From Meconema thalassinum (Eukaryota > Arthropoda > Insecta > Orthoptera > Tettigoniidae): DNA of 64,000 nt. Position numbers and translations under genes: made by a program. Below, piece by piece: positions 10,754-21,429 of the stretch. The notes below the pieces were generated by a model. That model did not search any database and was not told the DNA's origin. It was given only the letters and a program-made list of their open reading frames with translations. The stretch covers positions 158,782,411 through 158,846,410 of the forward strand of contig OX336399.1 in the NCBI GenBank assembly GCA_946902985.2, read 5' to 3'. The number at the start of each line of letters is the position of its first letter. Position 1 is the stretch's first letter.

Positions 10754-12265
10754 AGTAGTTCCGTGAAGAACTATACAGCCTACTTTCATATATCCTACTC
10801 ATGTTAATTGCCTCTATCAACATACAAAATTTCAGTTGTTGTGATAGGTTCGTAGATATTGAGAACCGTCTAAATATTTCAGATGGTCGCCAGGTTGGAT
10901 TTTTATTCATGTACTATTACATGAAGATTATTGTGTACATGTGGTATTCAAACTTCAATCGCATGATTAGGACACAAGAAGTAAAAACGAGATTTTAAAA
11001 TTTCGCACAGCTGCCATCTTGTGGTTATGAAAACCATTGAAATAAATTATATGCCAGTGGATTAACATTTGTATAAACATTTAACGTGCAAAGTTTCACT
11101 GCACTCGGGTGGTTAAATCACGAGAAACATCCATGTGAATATTTATACTTCGCGTCGCCGCCATGTTGGATTTGTACTCACCAGGTTACTGAAATACCTA
11201 TAGGTGAACTTATGTTCATAGCACCTATGAACATTAAAAAATTAGTTTGATTGCTGTAAAAGAATCGTACGGTAGATATTGAGAACCGTCAAAATATTTC
11301 GGATGCTCGCCATTTTGGATTGTTATATGTATAGGGCATAGAGTTATGTACCATTAAAGGAAAATTATTGCGTAGCTTCATTATTCAAACGTTCACTACG
11401 ACCGCATGATTACGACACAAGAAATAAAAACTTAATTTTAATATCCGCACAGCCGCCATCTTGAGGTTATGTAAACAATTGAACTAAATTAGATGCAATT
11501 GCATTACAATATGTATAATCATTAGCTGTACCACATTTCACTGCGCTCAGATGGTTAAATCACGAGAAAAGTCTATTAAAATGATTCAATTTCTCTTGGC
11601 CGCCAAGTTCGTTTTGTACTTAACAGGTTTTTGAAAGTTACAGAGATAAACTTGTAGCCGTGCCATTTATCACCGTACAAAATTTCAGAGTAATATCTGT
11701 AATGGTTTCGGAGATATAGAATGCCAGTGAAATATTTTGCACAGCCGCCATTTTTAGGTTATGAAAACAATTGAACTAAATTAGACGCCAGTGCATTATA
11801 ATGTGTATAAACATTTTCTGTACCAAGTTTCATTACGCTTGGATGGTTAAATCGCGAGAAAAGTCTATTTAAAGTCTCATTTTCGCTTGGCCGCCATGTT
11901 GGTTTTCTAGTTACCAGGTTTTTGAACGTCTCATAGGTAAACCTTTAGTAGTGCCCTTTATCACCGTACAAAATTTCAGGGTGATATCAGTAATAGTTTC
12001 GGAGATACTGAATGCTGGTGAAATATTTCGCACAGCCGCCATGTTGGATTCGTGTGACAGAATAAAATTTGAGGGGCACGGTCGGGGTCGGCCAATATGG
12101 TGCTATGATCTTACCGTGTTTCACTGAAATCGCTCCAGCCATTTAGATTTTATAAGGGGGGGGGGTCACACACACACGAATCACACACACACGCACACAC
12201 ACAGACAGACACACAGACAAAAGGTGATCTCATGAGCCTATTTTTTCGTAAAATGAAAATAGGCT
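10754..12265 (+). mobile_element. HINE/Helentron-like element copy B, full length
   Basis: About 1.51 kb, with both ends supported by the LINE frame that it interrupts. The 5' end is (ACAA)GTAGTTCCGTGAAGAACT, itself a short hairpin, followed by ACAGCCTACTTTCA. The 3' end is GATCTCATGAGCCTATTTT, a loop, and AAAATAGGCTAAAAA. The 5' AGCCTA(C/T)TTTCA and 3' GAAAATAGGCT pair as subterminal inverted repeats. Between them are four or five diverged ~300-400-bp modules, each carrying GCCGCCATNTTG lines, and a poly(G)/CA/CAGA microsatellite at 12148-12220. No ORF. Subterminal inverted repeats, 3' stem-loop and microsatellite are the hallmarks of Helentron-associated elements; assignment to that class is inference. 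No target duplication is seen, as expected for rolling-circle elements. Confidence 0.72.
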
Positions 12266-12660
12266 AAAAATTCCTAACTGTAGCCACTAAGATCCAACAC
12301 TATAAAGCTGTAACACTCCCCGAAACTACGTATGCCTGTCAAACCCTATTCCAAATTTAAAATGAAAGTAGAACTGTTAAGCTCCTCAAAACTGAAAGAC
12401 GAATCATCAAAACTTGCATAAATAAGAAATAATTAATAATATAATAATTAAAAATGAAATACCAGGTGGAAGGAGACTGACAAATTCTCCTCCAATCAAA
12501 ACTGCCCATCACGAGATAGAACCAATCACCAGCACAATGAAAAATAAAAGAATCTTCTATTTCTTCCATATCTTACGACTGCCGGAAGATATGATTTTAC
12601 GACAACTAGTGACGAAAAATCTTGAAAAAAAGGACAGGATGAAAATGGGTCTAAGAGATT
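12266..12660 (+). pseudogene. LINE RT fragment, right of HINE insertion
   Basis: Resumes the frame broken at 10753 with TKIQHYKAVTLPETTYACQT and LLKTERRIIKTC, then decays into stops. A second block near 12540-12600 still shows an IFYFFHILRLP-like line typical of this LINE's C-terminal region. Confidence 0.6.
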
Positions 12661-13342
12661 AAACAGGACTTCAAAACATTTCGACTACAGATAGAAGTTA
12701 CTGAGCCCGAATTGCTCATGCTGATGATAACTTTCTTGAGAGTCAAGGAATTATTACGTCAGAGAGTTCTGAACGCATCCTAGAAGCATGTCTCCGATTC
12801 AGAAGCACTTTTGACTTTGTTAAAATGCTCCACATATTATTTCCACATGATTAAAGAATGTTTTCTTTAATGTGCAACTTAAATATATAATTTCCAGCCA
12901 TACAGCGTAATAAGCCACATTTTTATGGGCTAATATTTAATTTTTGGTATTTAAAGACAGAGGTATGCCATCGCAGAGATGCGAACGGAATGTAATTAGT
13001 GCTCAACGACTTAGGAACTGTCGAAGCATGAGCGCTTGCTTCCCTGGGGAAACACAACCCCTTAGTGTGATTGAACCGCACGGCCGCGCATTTTGAAGGT
13101 CCAAGTGGACCGGGTTTCGAAGAAGTCGTTTACAGTATAATCTGAGTGCAACCCGACGCCATCCAATATACTTTTCGGCACAAAGTGTGCTTGTGAATTG
13201 TGTGTTGCAAGTGAAGCAACAAATACAGTGACATTTTTGAAGGAAATATTAATTTCCGTATTTTCGGTGATCGAGCACATGCTCTTATTTCTACGCCTCA
13301 TGGCCGACCATAGTGCTAAGTAAAAATTATAAAACGTGCATT
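12661..13342. other. No recognisable feature
   Basis: Nothing matched. A minus-strand frame at 13062-13301 has no known motif. Confidence 0.35.
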
Positions 13343-13603
13343 AAACAGTGTATTTTCTAGTAGCTAGTTCTGAACTAGGCCTAGTAGTCGTTGACGGTGG
13401 CGTTTGGCGGCAAAAGTAGGAACTATTTGAAAATTCAAAGTTGCAGTCCCTACTTGAATTAAAAAAACAGATACACACACTAATACAGTCATCACAATTA
13501 ACACCGGTTATCAGACAGATTCTACACACACCCAAAGTACACGGGGCTACATGACCGCGTTGTCGCAGCCCCTAAACTAAGGAACCAACCAAACAGTGTA
13601 TTT
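13343..13603 (+). repeat. SINE1 3' half, with 13-bp target duplication
   Basis: The SINE body is 13356-13590: 5'-truncated, starting in the middle of SINE1 and running through GGCGTTTGGCGGCAAAAGTA to the tail ending AACTAAGGAACCAACC. It is bracketed by perfect direct repeats AAACAGTGTATTT at 13343-13355 and 13591-13603. That proves retroposition of this truncated form and defines the SINE 3' end as (AACC)n. Confidence 0.85.
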
Positions 13604-15031
13604 CGGTGATTTGTGTTACAATCACGTGCATAATATTTCAATTAACCGTGCCATGCAAAGGCCGGAATTTTTAACAGAAAGATTACGCTGATTTAGGCAG
13701 ATTTGCATTTTTTTACTCATTGTGACAAATTCTGTGAGAAGACGTGTGCAAATGTCTTTAAATTGTGTGAAAAGCAGATAATGCCTTTATTGAATCCAAT
13801 CGGCAAACATCAGTGTAGAGGCAGTGAGATTTACCAAAGTACGCTAGAAGCAGTGATTTTTTCATCGTATTTCCAACTTCTACAAGATGTCAGAACTACG
13901 CCACGTGCAGCGGTATAACTACTTCAACCTGACCATGAGGAAGATAATAGCTTAAGCCATTGGATTGGAGAGAACGCCGAACATCTGAGCTTCATTACAG
14001 CCATGGAGGAAACAGAGTGGATAACCATGCTCCTTGAGAAGCAGCGAAGATATCCCTGGACACCACTGAGAAAGGAATTAATTACCCCTCAATCCTTCTC
14101 CTTTTTGTGAGGTGATCGTCGCTAAGCTGTGAGTCATAATCTAACTTCCATTTTGTACGGTGAATGGTCATGGGTGGATTAGTCATTAGCAACCGTAACT
14201 CTGATATCAGTCATCAGGTAGGATTTTTCTCTTCTTAGTCACCGTCTTTGGTGTTTTTCCAACTTTCGATAAGCTTCTACACGATCCGTTTCTAAGATTT
14301 GAGTTAGTCACCAATTTTGTGTGGTTACACAAGGTGCAATATTGATCATGATTGTAAGTTCCGCATCACGGAACATGGATTTGTCATATTAGACCGGAAC
14401 AATATATTTTACCCAGCTACAGCTGAAAGTTTTGTAATATTTTTCAAGCTCCAATTTTTGTAATTATTAGAACGCCACTGACATGGGCGTATCGTTTAGT
14501 GTCGAGAAGTTGCTCACACTACCCTGTTCATCTTAAATGCATTTTTCTTATTGTGGGCAGGAAGCCACTAGATTCGAGTTGAATCAATTTCTCTGTAAAT
14601 GAGTTAAGCAATGTAATAACTTTCTCATATTCCCAATTACACGGTAAACCGTATCGTTTTTTGAAGTCACACCGGAGGATTAGGTGTTGAAAACAATTTT
14701 ATAAAGTCAATTTTACGTGCCCCGTGAGCACGCATGCATATTCTTGTAACCATCAGTGGTGTTACTACTTCCAAAGACAATCAACAGAGAGACATCTCCT
14801 TACTTTAAGTCTCCTTGGTTCGCATCTCTTTGTCATTGTCTAGAACTACATACAAACAGCGTGTCAGAATTCTTTAAGGTGTGTACAAGGGTCACTCTTG
14901 GACATTATTTTGTGAATCCAGTAATGAAATTGAGACTGTGATAGACTTTTGCTTTGAGCAAATCCACAGTGTAGCGGTTTTAATAACAGTGCGCCTGGTA
15001 GCAGATGACAGATGCTCACCAGGGTCACTAC
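13604..15031. other. No recognisable feature
   Basis: Anonymous DNA. A short frame at 13703-13918 shows no motif. This could be the body of an unknown element, because the SINE insertion at 13343 has the same sort of sequence on both sides, but nothing in the window matches it. Confidence 0.35.
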
Positions 15032-15290
15032 TTGTAATATTTCCTGTCTGGCTGCGTGGCTCAGGGGTAACGTTCTCGCTTGCTGAGCCCAAGGTTGCAG
15101 GTTCGAAACCTGGCGCAGTCAGCTGGCATTTGAGGGTGCGCAAATGCGAGGGAGCCGTGTCAGTAGATTTACTGGCACGTTAAAGATCCCCTTCGGGGCA
15201 AAATTCCGGCACCCCGGCGTCTCTAAAAGCCAGGGTAGTTAAAAGGGACGTAAAACCAATAACATTATTTATTATTATTGTAATATTTCC
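15032..15290 (+). repeat. tRNA-derived SINE, family 2 (copy a), with target duplication
   Basis: The body is 15045-15277. The head reads CTGCGTGGCTCAGGGGTAAC (A box) and GGTTCGAAACC (B box), with GCGCAGTCAGCTGGCATTTG following. Then come CACGTTAAAGATCCCCTTCG and a short ATT tail. Perfect 13-bp repeats TTGTAATATTTCC lie at 15032-15044 and 15278-15290. A second copy is at 57449-57669. Confidence 0.88.
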
Positions 15291-16970
15291 CAAGTAACCT
15301 ACGATCTCAAGGTGAGACAATGACATTCGACACACATTTCTGTATGCATTTTTCTATGGATGTTTCTTAACGAGCGAAGTCATGTGTACGCTCGAGCTGT
15401 AACCTGATCAAGTATTGATTATTTAAGGAATATTTGAGTACAGGGTGCTTTAAAAGTACCGAATTTATTTTGAGATTCTCGCAGATGTTGTGAGCGAGTA
15501 CAGTTTGTTACTATCATGTATTGTTATGATTTGAGTAATCATTTGATGGACCTGAAATATTTTAGAAGGTTATTATTCTCACTTTAAGGTGAATGTTTTT
15601 CCGTGTTGAGACACGATGTTGGGTTGGTTAACGTTTTTGATTTGTGTAGGCCGTCAGACCTATGTTTTGGAACAAGGCTGACCGAGGTGGTATGATAACG
15701 GTGTCTCGTAAGAGCTCTGTCGTGTCGTTGTTGGCGTGCAGTGTCACGTGTACTTTGTTGTGGATACCACGATCTGGTAACACCAGTTAGAAGCCTTACA
15801 TCACAGGTCAACCATCTAAATAATGAACTCATAAACCTACGACATTAAATCACTGGATTAAATCATGAATGTCATTATTATTAAATCAACGACGTTAAAA
15901 TTACCGTTAATCCTTAATCAGAGTTTAAAATCTTGATCTCGTTTAGTTCAGCGAACCGATGCTTTGAGCTTGGGGGATTTATTCCTAAGGGAATGCCTAG
16001 CAGATGACATGGTAAGACTTTCGACGGAGATCGCAGGCGAACCAAGATTTCTGAACTCGTGGGCCACGACCTCATTTGGAGAATACTACTGTTGAGCAGT
16101 ACTTTTCTCATTTCTTTGCACACTAATAGATGACGAGTGATGACAAAGAGTCATTCATTCTGCTGTAGGTAGGAGAATAAGAATTATGTTGTGTGTGTTA
16201 TATTTATTTACTTGTAGGTTATCCCAACATGTTACCCTACTTTTCTACTACTTTTGCAGACTTTGTTATTGTACATCTTTTGTAAAATTTATGTTGTACA
16301 AGATGACTGATTATCAATAGATTTTTGCCTAGTTTGTTGTCACGGTGCTCATCGCCGTAGAGTAGTTAATGCAGGATTAGTTCACATTAGGTAATATTAA
16401 ATGTAAATTCAGGGTGGTACCAGTTTCACTTAGCTGTTTTTCTGTCATGTTTTGACATGTTTTTTTTTCTACATGATGCCTTCTTTCCAGAAACATCATA
16501 TGCTCTTGTATCTTAAATTTGTTAGTCTTTGTACCACTTCCCAAGCCTTGCTTTCTTGTTTATTGTATATATTTTGGACCTGTCGAGAGGGTTCTTCCAT
16601 TAGAATTTTTTGTTTAGTTCTTTTCGGATTAGCCGTTTTCCAAACCCTCTGACTGTAGTATAGGGGTTTGGTATTCTCAATAAACTATTCCACGAATCTT
16701 TCTTAAGCCTGGATGTAATAATTTGGTAGTTTGAACTTTTGGGGGTGCATTTCTTTGGGGGTCTCTGACAATCACTATGATTGGAACCTGATCCTTTAGG
16801 GATGCAGAGTCTTGTGCCGGCTAGTCCCACAAGGAACGCATTCCGATTATCTCCGGCAATGTGCCTTGAGGAAGAGGTCATCTGGGAGGCCACATACGGT
16901 TGGTGGTGACCAGATAACCTCCTCTAACGGGCACATAACAGAGAAAAAAATAAAATAACATTATTACTCT
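15291..16970. other. No recognisable feature
   Basis: Anonymous sequence with no repeat, splice-flanked coding block or RNA gene that I can support. Minus-strand frames at 15584-15832, 15914-16123 and 16600-16893 lack motifs. Confidence 0.35.
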
Positions 16971-16974
16971 TCTT

Positions 16975-17145
16975 CAGACTCAACATTCGTATTTTCAGGG
17001 GAAATGACACACGGAAGATTTCTGATGAATTGAGAGAATGTCGATTGGATCGAATGAAGAGGTACTGGGCAGATCGCAAGAACCAAACAGTACAACCTTC
17101 TAAGAAAAGTGCATTGAATGACTCAAGGGTCCAATGTGACAAATG
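16975..17145 (+). pseudogene. LINE 3' end fragment
   Basis: A frame of about 50 codons (RLNIRIFRGNDTRKISDELR, then RMKRYWADRKNQTVQPSKK and a stop) looks like the extreme C-terminus of a LINE ORF2. A CAT/TTC microsatellite follows. Confidence 0.45.
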
Positions 17146-17167
17146 AAGTTAATAATAGTCATAATAA

Positions 17168-17178
17168 TCTTCTTCTTC

Positions 17179-17210
<32 letters not shown>

Positions 17211-17237
17211 AATCTTCATCATCATCATCATCATCAT
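17168..17237 (+). repeat. (CAT)n/(TTC)n microsatellite
   Basis: TTC repeats give way to two runs of CAT interrupted by AATCTT. Likely the simple tail of the LINE fragment before it. Spurious histidine-rich and isoleucine-rich reading frames arise from it. Confidence 0.9.
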
Positions 17238-17283
17238 AGTCATCATATTGTGTATATCATATCTACGGTGCAAAACGCTAAGG

Positions 17284-17500
17284 TGTCTGTTTCACAAACC
17301 TGACGCTCCTAAAGCAAAGGGATTTAGAAGGTGTGGTTCACACCAACATCTTCCAATTCGTCTCAACGGTACAGAAAAAGTCATGCATTTCTTGAAAAGT
17401 CAATGGAAGTATATTATTTTAAATAATGCGTTTAAACAAATAAACAAGACGATAGCCCATGCCAGAACTGAGTCGCGTCAATCCCGCATAACAGTAATAT
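17284..17500 (+). repeat. Interspersed repeat X, copy 1
   Basis: Matches 61895-62110: both carry TTTCACAAA, GAAGGTGTGGTT, ACCAA(C/A)ATCTTCCAA, CATTTCTTGAAAAGTCAA, AAACAAATAA and AAGACGATAG in the same order. No TIR, A/B box or ORF is seen, so the class is unknown. Confidence 0.6.
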
Positions 17501-17723
17501 ATACCTGTTAGTTCTTTTATTTTATAGATGTAAATTCTGACGTGTCCTAAATCAAAAATGTATTGAATACATGTATTTGATCAAATGGAATTAATAAAAA
17601 TCTATTTAAAGACGGTCCGGACACATCAACTCCTACACAGGCAGCTCGTCACATGAAGTAATATTCTGATATTCACAGGTTACGACAGGCTCATTATAAA
17701 TTACCTGTTTATTACTGTTTACG

Positions 17724-18236
17724 GCGGCTTCGGTGGCGTAGTTGGTAGCATGCTGAGCTTCTATGTCCAAGGTCACAGGTTCAAACCCGGCCGAGGTTGT
17801 CGGAATTTTTTAATAGTGTTAAAAATCCCTGAGTATGCCTTCCTTCGGAGGGGAAGTAAAGCCGACGGTCCTATGTGATAGATTTATGGCGTGAAAATGA
17901 ACCTTCCACTAACTACACTTGTGTGAAGCCAAATTTTGTAGGTTAGAAGTGATAACGCTCTATTAGTTCCAACGTTCACCGCCGGGTGCTAACTGCGATG
18001 CCATCTGGTAGGCAAGTCTGCAATTAGATGTCGTGGGCGGTAGCATTTGGTAGCAAGAGTAGGAACTACTTGAAATTACTGTCTACAGTCCTTACTTGAA
18101 TTAAAACAGATAACACACACTAATACAGCCATCACAATTAACACCGGTTATCAGACAGATTCTACACACACCCAAAGTACACGGGGCTACATGACCGTGT
18201 TGTCACAGCCCCTAAACTAAGGAACCAACCAACCAC
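17724..18236 (+). repeat. SINE1, near full length, (AACC) tail
   Basis: The head is GCTTCGGTGGCGTAGTTGG (A box TGGCGTAGTTGG) with B box GGTTCAAACCC at about 17779, a clear tRNA-like promoter. The body shows CTTCCTTCGGAGGGGAAGTA and GTTCCAACGTTCACC. The long tail module runs from TACAGTCCTTACTTGAATTA through CACCGGTTATCAGACAG to CCCTAAACTAAGGAACC and AACC repeats. It lies between receptor exons at 18748 and 23924, 0.5 kb from the M1-M2 exon. Confidence 0.85.
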
Positions 18237-18345
18237 TAATGCACGACAACAATGATGTTGGTCCCATGGTATATATTATTTCTGTAGTAGGCAATACAGT
18301 AGATCCTTTTTGGGGCGCACACAAGCAACCAATCGTACATTCAAA

Positions 18346-18542
18346 GGGAAGTAAAGCTGACATAGATTTATGGCACGTGAAACAACCTGCAGTTGGTAGT
18401 GTGTAGTAAAATTTGCAGGTGATATTTGGCATACTGAAGAATTTTAACGCTCTTAAAAATCTGATGACTTTGGCCGGATTTAAACCCGCGATCTTGAGCA
18501 CAGCAGTTCAGCATGCTACCGACTACGCCACCGAAGCCGCTT
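18346..18542 (-). repeat. SINE1 head fragment
   Basis: Minus-oriented, with the tRNA-like head at the right (GCTACCGACTACGCCACCGA, the complement of the A box; the B box is degraded to TTTAAACCCG). Truncated within the body. It sits about 200 bp from the M1-M2 exon. Confidence 0.75.
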
Positions 18543-18747
18543 AAAAAAAGCACAATAACATAAGTTTATCACACAGATTCCTCACTCAACTAAGTTCTCA
18601 GGGCAGATGTCCTCGATGTTCCACGCCCCTACATGGAAGAAAGTTAGTTATTGTTGTTTTAAGGGGCGGAACTACGAGGTCATCTGCCCCGAGTGTGGAT
18701 GTTATGAGAATGTGTTTTTATTTTAATATAATGTACAGGATACTTAC

Positions 18748-18900
18748 CAACTAGTGGTGTGTGACCCGCCATGGCTGAGAGCTTCTGGGAGAAGTAGACG
18801 AGGTAAAGAGAGATGATTATCGCCGTGCACGAGCTGATGACCAATTTTTCTCCGGCTTGTGGTGGCAGCCAGAACACTGCTAACGTCAGTAGCACTATCA
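18748..18900 (-). CDS. nAChR subunit exon: M1 end and M2 pore helix
   Basis: An internal exon of 153 nt, acceptor TTCGTGCAG, donor G|GTAAGT, both split-codon boundaries fitting their neighbours (ACA G|TG and GTT G|TG). It encodes the second half of M1 (IVLLTLAVFWLPPQAGEK) and the M2 channel-lining helix. GEK at the cytoplasmic end keeps the -1' glutamate of cation-selective channels. The rest of M2 is unusual: numbering the Lys of GEK as 0', position 2' is Val, 6' Cys, the 9' gate is Ile rather than Leu, and the outer 20' Glu is replaced by Gln. The following SAMAGHTPLV aligns with the M2-M3 linker. This points to a divergent insect subunit; I cannot name the ortholog. Confidence 0.9.
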
Positions 18901-18944
18901 CTGCACGAATAAGAGAAAGCTGCCTTGTAAACTACACTGACGTA

Positions 18945-19012
18945 ATAAATAAATAAATAAATAAATGAATAAATAAGTAAGTAAATATATAAATAAATAA
19001 ATAAATAAATAA
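18945..19012 (+). repeat. (AAAT)n microsatellite
   Basis: Imperfect AAAT/AAGT repeats, probably the tail or target of the LINE fragment that follows. Confidence 0.85.
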
Positions 19013-19019
19013 TCAACAC

Positions 19020-19625
19020 GGAAGCTCTGTATGCAAGTGAAACTCTAATACTTAACAGGAAGGGTGACTTGGAAAATATCGCGAAGGAAGAACGAAAGAT
19101 CTTGAGGAAAATTCTTGGCCCACAAAGAACAGAAGATGGATACAACTTGAAATCTCGTAAAGCAACTGAGAAATTATCTAATCTTGCGGCGGACATCAGA
19201 AAACGAAGATTGAAGTTTTATGGACATGTTCAATGACTTCCACCAACTAGGCTTACACCTACGCAGAAAACCTGAAGAATATTCGTCGTATTCCAGATTA
19301 TTCCTGACGAAGAAAGACATGGTTTCTTTCGAAACGCGTCGAATTTTAATATAATAAAACACGGCATAAGCCCAAAATTCAACATTATGAATAATATACC
19401 GAGGATTCAGCAAGTCAATCAGGATTTGGAGAAGGCCCAAGTAAGAATAGTGGAAGTCTTTGACAGGAACCTATTCCGATGTAGGGTAAATGGATAGAAT
19501 GTAACACCAGAGAATGACGCTCCAAAGAGACCAGGAACCAAGTGGTCTGAGGAAAGGAAGACGGCTCACGGAGAGAGAATGAGGGCTATATGGAAGATCA
19601 GAAAGGCGAATCATAAAAGTACTGC
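19020..19625 (+). pseudogene. LINE RT C-terminal fragment
   Basis: Recognisable lines in order, across frames: EALYASETLILNRKGDLENI, KEERKILRKILGPQR, ADIRKRRLKFYGHVQ, then APKRPGTKWSEERKTAHGER and a stop. It matches 6950-7640 and 10070-10500. An AAT run (19650-19690) follows. Confidence 0.65.
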
Positions 19626-19724
19626 GTGATCCATCTGGGTCCATTCGCACATAATAATATTAATAATAATAATAATAACAATAAAAATAATAATTAATTA
19701 ATTAATATCCTCCCTTAGTCAAAT

Positions 19725-20158
19725 AGCAGCTAAAGTAGGATTGAGGAGTGCCATTAACAAAACGGACTTCATCACATCAGAGACGCACCCAACTCAATCC
19801 CACACGGGAATACAGTAATAAAGAAGAATAACTCCTACAAATACCTGGGAGAATGGATAACCCCGAATATTAATGAGGATCTAGCCATGAAAGCCAGGTG
19901 TACCAAACTGGAACATTTACAAGTCCAAATCTCTTTCCCTTCGCCTCGACACTACGATACCGTAGTAAGACCGTCAGTACTGTGTGGCTCAGAATGCTTG
20001 AACATGATCAAAAAGGGACAACTCAGGAATTTGGAACTGAAAGAATGATAGATCTTGAGAAAAATCATGGGTCCCATTAAAGAGGGAGGTGATTACAGTA
20101 TCAGGCATAACAATTGTTTATAGAACATAATATCAGCCATGAGAAAGAGGAGACTTAT
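19725..20158 (+). pseudogene. LINE RT fragment, left of SINE insertion
   Basis: Frames show AAKVGLRSAINKTDFITS, YKYLGEWITPNINEDLAMKA, VRPSVLCGSECLNM and ERMILRKIMGPIKEGGDYS, then MRKRRL, where it is interrupted. The reading continues at 21047 with RRLISYGHIVRMDNK. The interruption carries 13-bp repeats AGAGGAGACTTAT at 20146-20158 and 21047-21059. Confidence 0.65.
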
Positions 20159-20166
20159 TTATTTAC

Positions 20167-20168
20167 TA

Positions 20169-20249
<81 letters not shown>

Positions 20250-20263
20250 TATTATTATTATTA
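20167..20263 (+). repeat. (ATT)n microsatellite
   Basis: About 30 ATT units, the expanded A/T tail between SINE3 and the target duplication. It produces a meaningless polytyrosine reading frame. Confidence 0.95.
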
Positions 20264-20600
20264 GTGGAGCCTCCGTGGCTTAGGCGGCAGCACGCCGGCC
20301 TCTCACCGCTGGGTCCATGGTTCAAATCCCGGTCACTCCATGTGAGATTTGTGCTGGACAAAGAGGAGGCAGACAGGTTTTTCTCCGGGTACTCCGGTTT
20401 TCCCAGTCACAAATTTCATTACAGCAACACTCTCCACTATCATTTCACTTCATCTGTTATTCAGTTAACCATTGACCCAGTGGAGTGCGACAGGCTTTGG
20501 CAGCCGGCACAGTTCATCTCCTCGCCGCTAGATGCGGGCTTCATTCATTCCATTCCCTGAACCGGTCGGTCAACTGGGAGCAGGCTGTGGATTTTCATTT
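20264..20600 (+). repeat. tRNA-derived SINE, family 3
   Basis: The head has A box TGGCTTAGGCGG and B box GGTTCAAATCC at about 20320. The body has GACAAAGAGGAGGCAGACAG, TCCGGGTACTCCGGTTTTCC and CGCCGCTAGATGCGGGC, with an ATTTTCATTTTCATTTATT tail. It sits in the A/T tail of the composite SINE1. Confidence 0.75.
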
Positions 20601-21046
20601 TCATTTATTATTTATTATTATTACTTATTATTTATCGTATGGCTTTTAGTGCCGGGAGTGTCCGAGGACATGTTCGACTCGCCAGAGTCTGTAGCTGCTT
20701 CCAGAGGACTCTCATGGGGTGAGCTACATGTTCCGTTCAATTTCAAGTAGTTCCAACTTTCACCACCAGATGATGTCACTGACGCCTAGTGGTGAACGTT
20801 GGAACTTTGATAGAGCGTTTCAACGAAAACGAACCTAGAAATTTAGCTTCACACAAGTTAAGTTAGTGGAAGGATCTTTTACATGCCATAAATCTATAAC
20901 ATGGGACCGCCGCGCCGGCTTTACTTCCCCTCCAAAGGAAGGCACACTGAAGGATTTTAACGCTCTTAAAAAAACCGGCGACTTTGGCCGGATTTGAACC
21001 CGCAATCTTGAGAACAGCAGTTCAGCATGCTACCGACTACGCCACT

Positions 21047-21420
21047 AGAGGAGACTTATCTCCTACGGTCACATAGTCAGAATGGACAACAAGATACTGA
21101 CCTCAAGAATCTTCAACATCATTTCTAGAGGGAAGGAGACTTGTTGGAAAAGACCTCGAATTTTAAGATATTGGTCCCACGGATACATTCAACAGGGATA
21201 CATTTAGAATGCTGATCTGAACATCCGACACTCTCCAGTCATTGACAACTAAAACATTGCGTCCTGGAGTGGGAGCGAACTGGACTCGGGAAAGAAAAGC
21301 AACCCATAGTGCAAGGAAGAAGGGATACTGGGCTAAGAAGAAGAAAGCTCGCCAGAGTTAGGAACCACGTGGTCCAAGGGGCCTCAACGAACCAAGATGA
21401 AATACATAAATTAAAAAAGA
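21047..21420 (+). pseudogene. LINE RT fragment, right of SINE insertion
   Basis: Continues the LINE at 19725-20158: RRLISYGHIVRMDNKILTSR, then decays to a region still recognisable as the ARKKGYWAKKKKARQS-like C-terminal line near 21320-21360. Confidence 0.6.
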
Positions 21421-21429
21421 ACAACTATG

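Larger units (their letters stand above)
20159..21046 (-). repeat. Composite SINE1 insertion with nested SINE3
   Basis: The whole block is flanked by the perfect 13-bp repeat AGAGGAGACTTAT. Read on the minus strand it is: SINE1 head and body (21046 down to 20747), then a second tail module (about 20746 down to 20637, GTAGCTCACCCCATGAGAGT to CGGCACTAAAAGCCATACGA), then an ATA/TAA-rich tail, into which SINE3 (about 20264-20600, opposite orientation) has inserted. The simplest history is SINE1 with tail module B first, then SINE3 into its (TAA)n tail. Confidence 0.7.

Noticed and set aside
14881..15183. Frames on both strands over the SINE2 head
   Set aside because: Open only because the SINE happens to lack stops; the SINE has its own target duplication.
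17118..17511. Histidine-rich and isoleucine-rich reading frames
   Set aside because: Both arise from the CAT/TTC microsatellite; no domain or splice signal.
20114..20560. Frame with a long polytyrosine run
   Set aside because: Translation of (ATT)n and the SINE3 head; not a protein.
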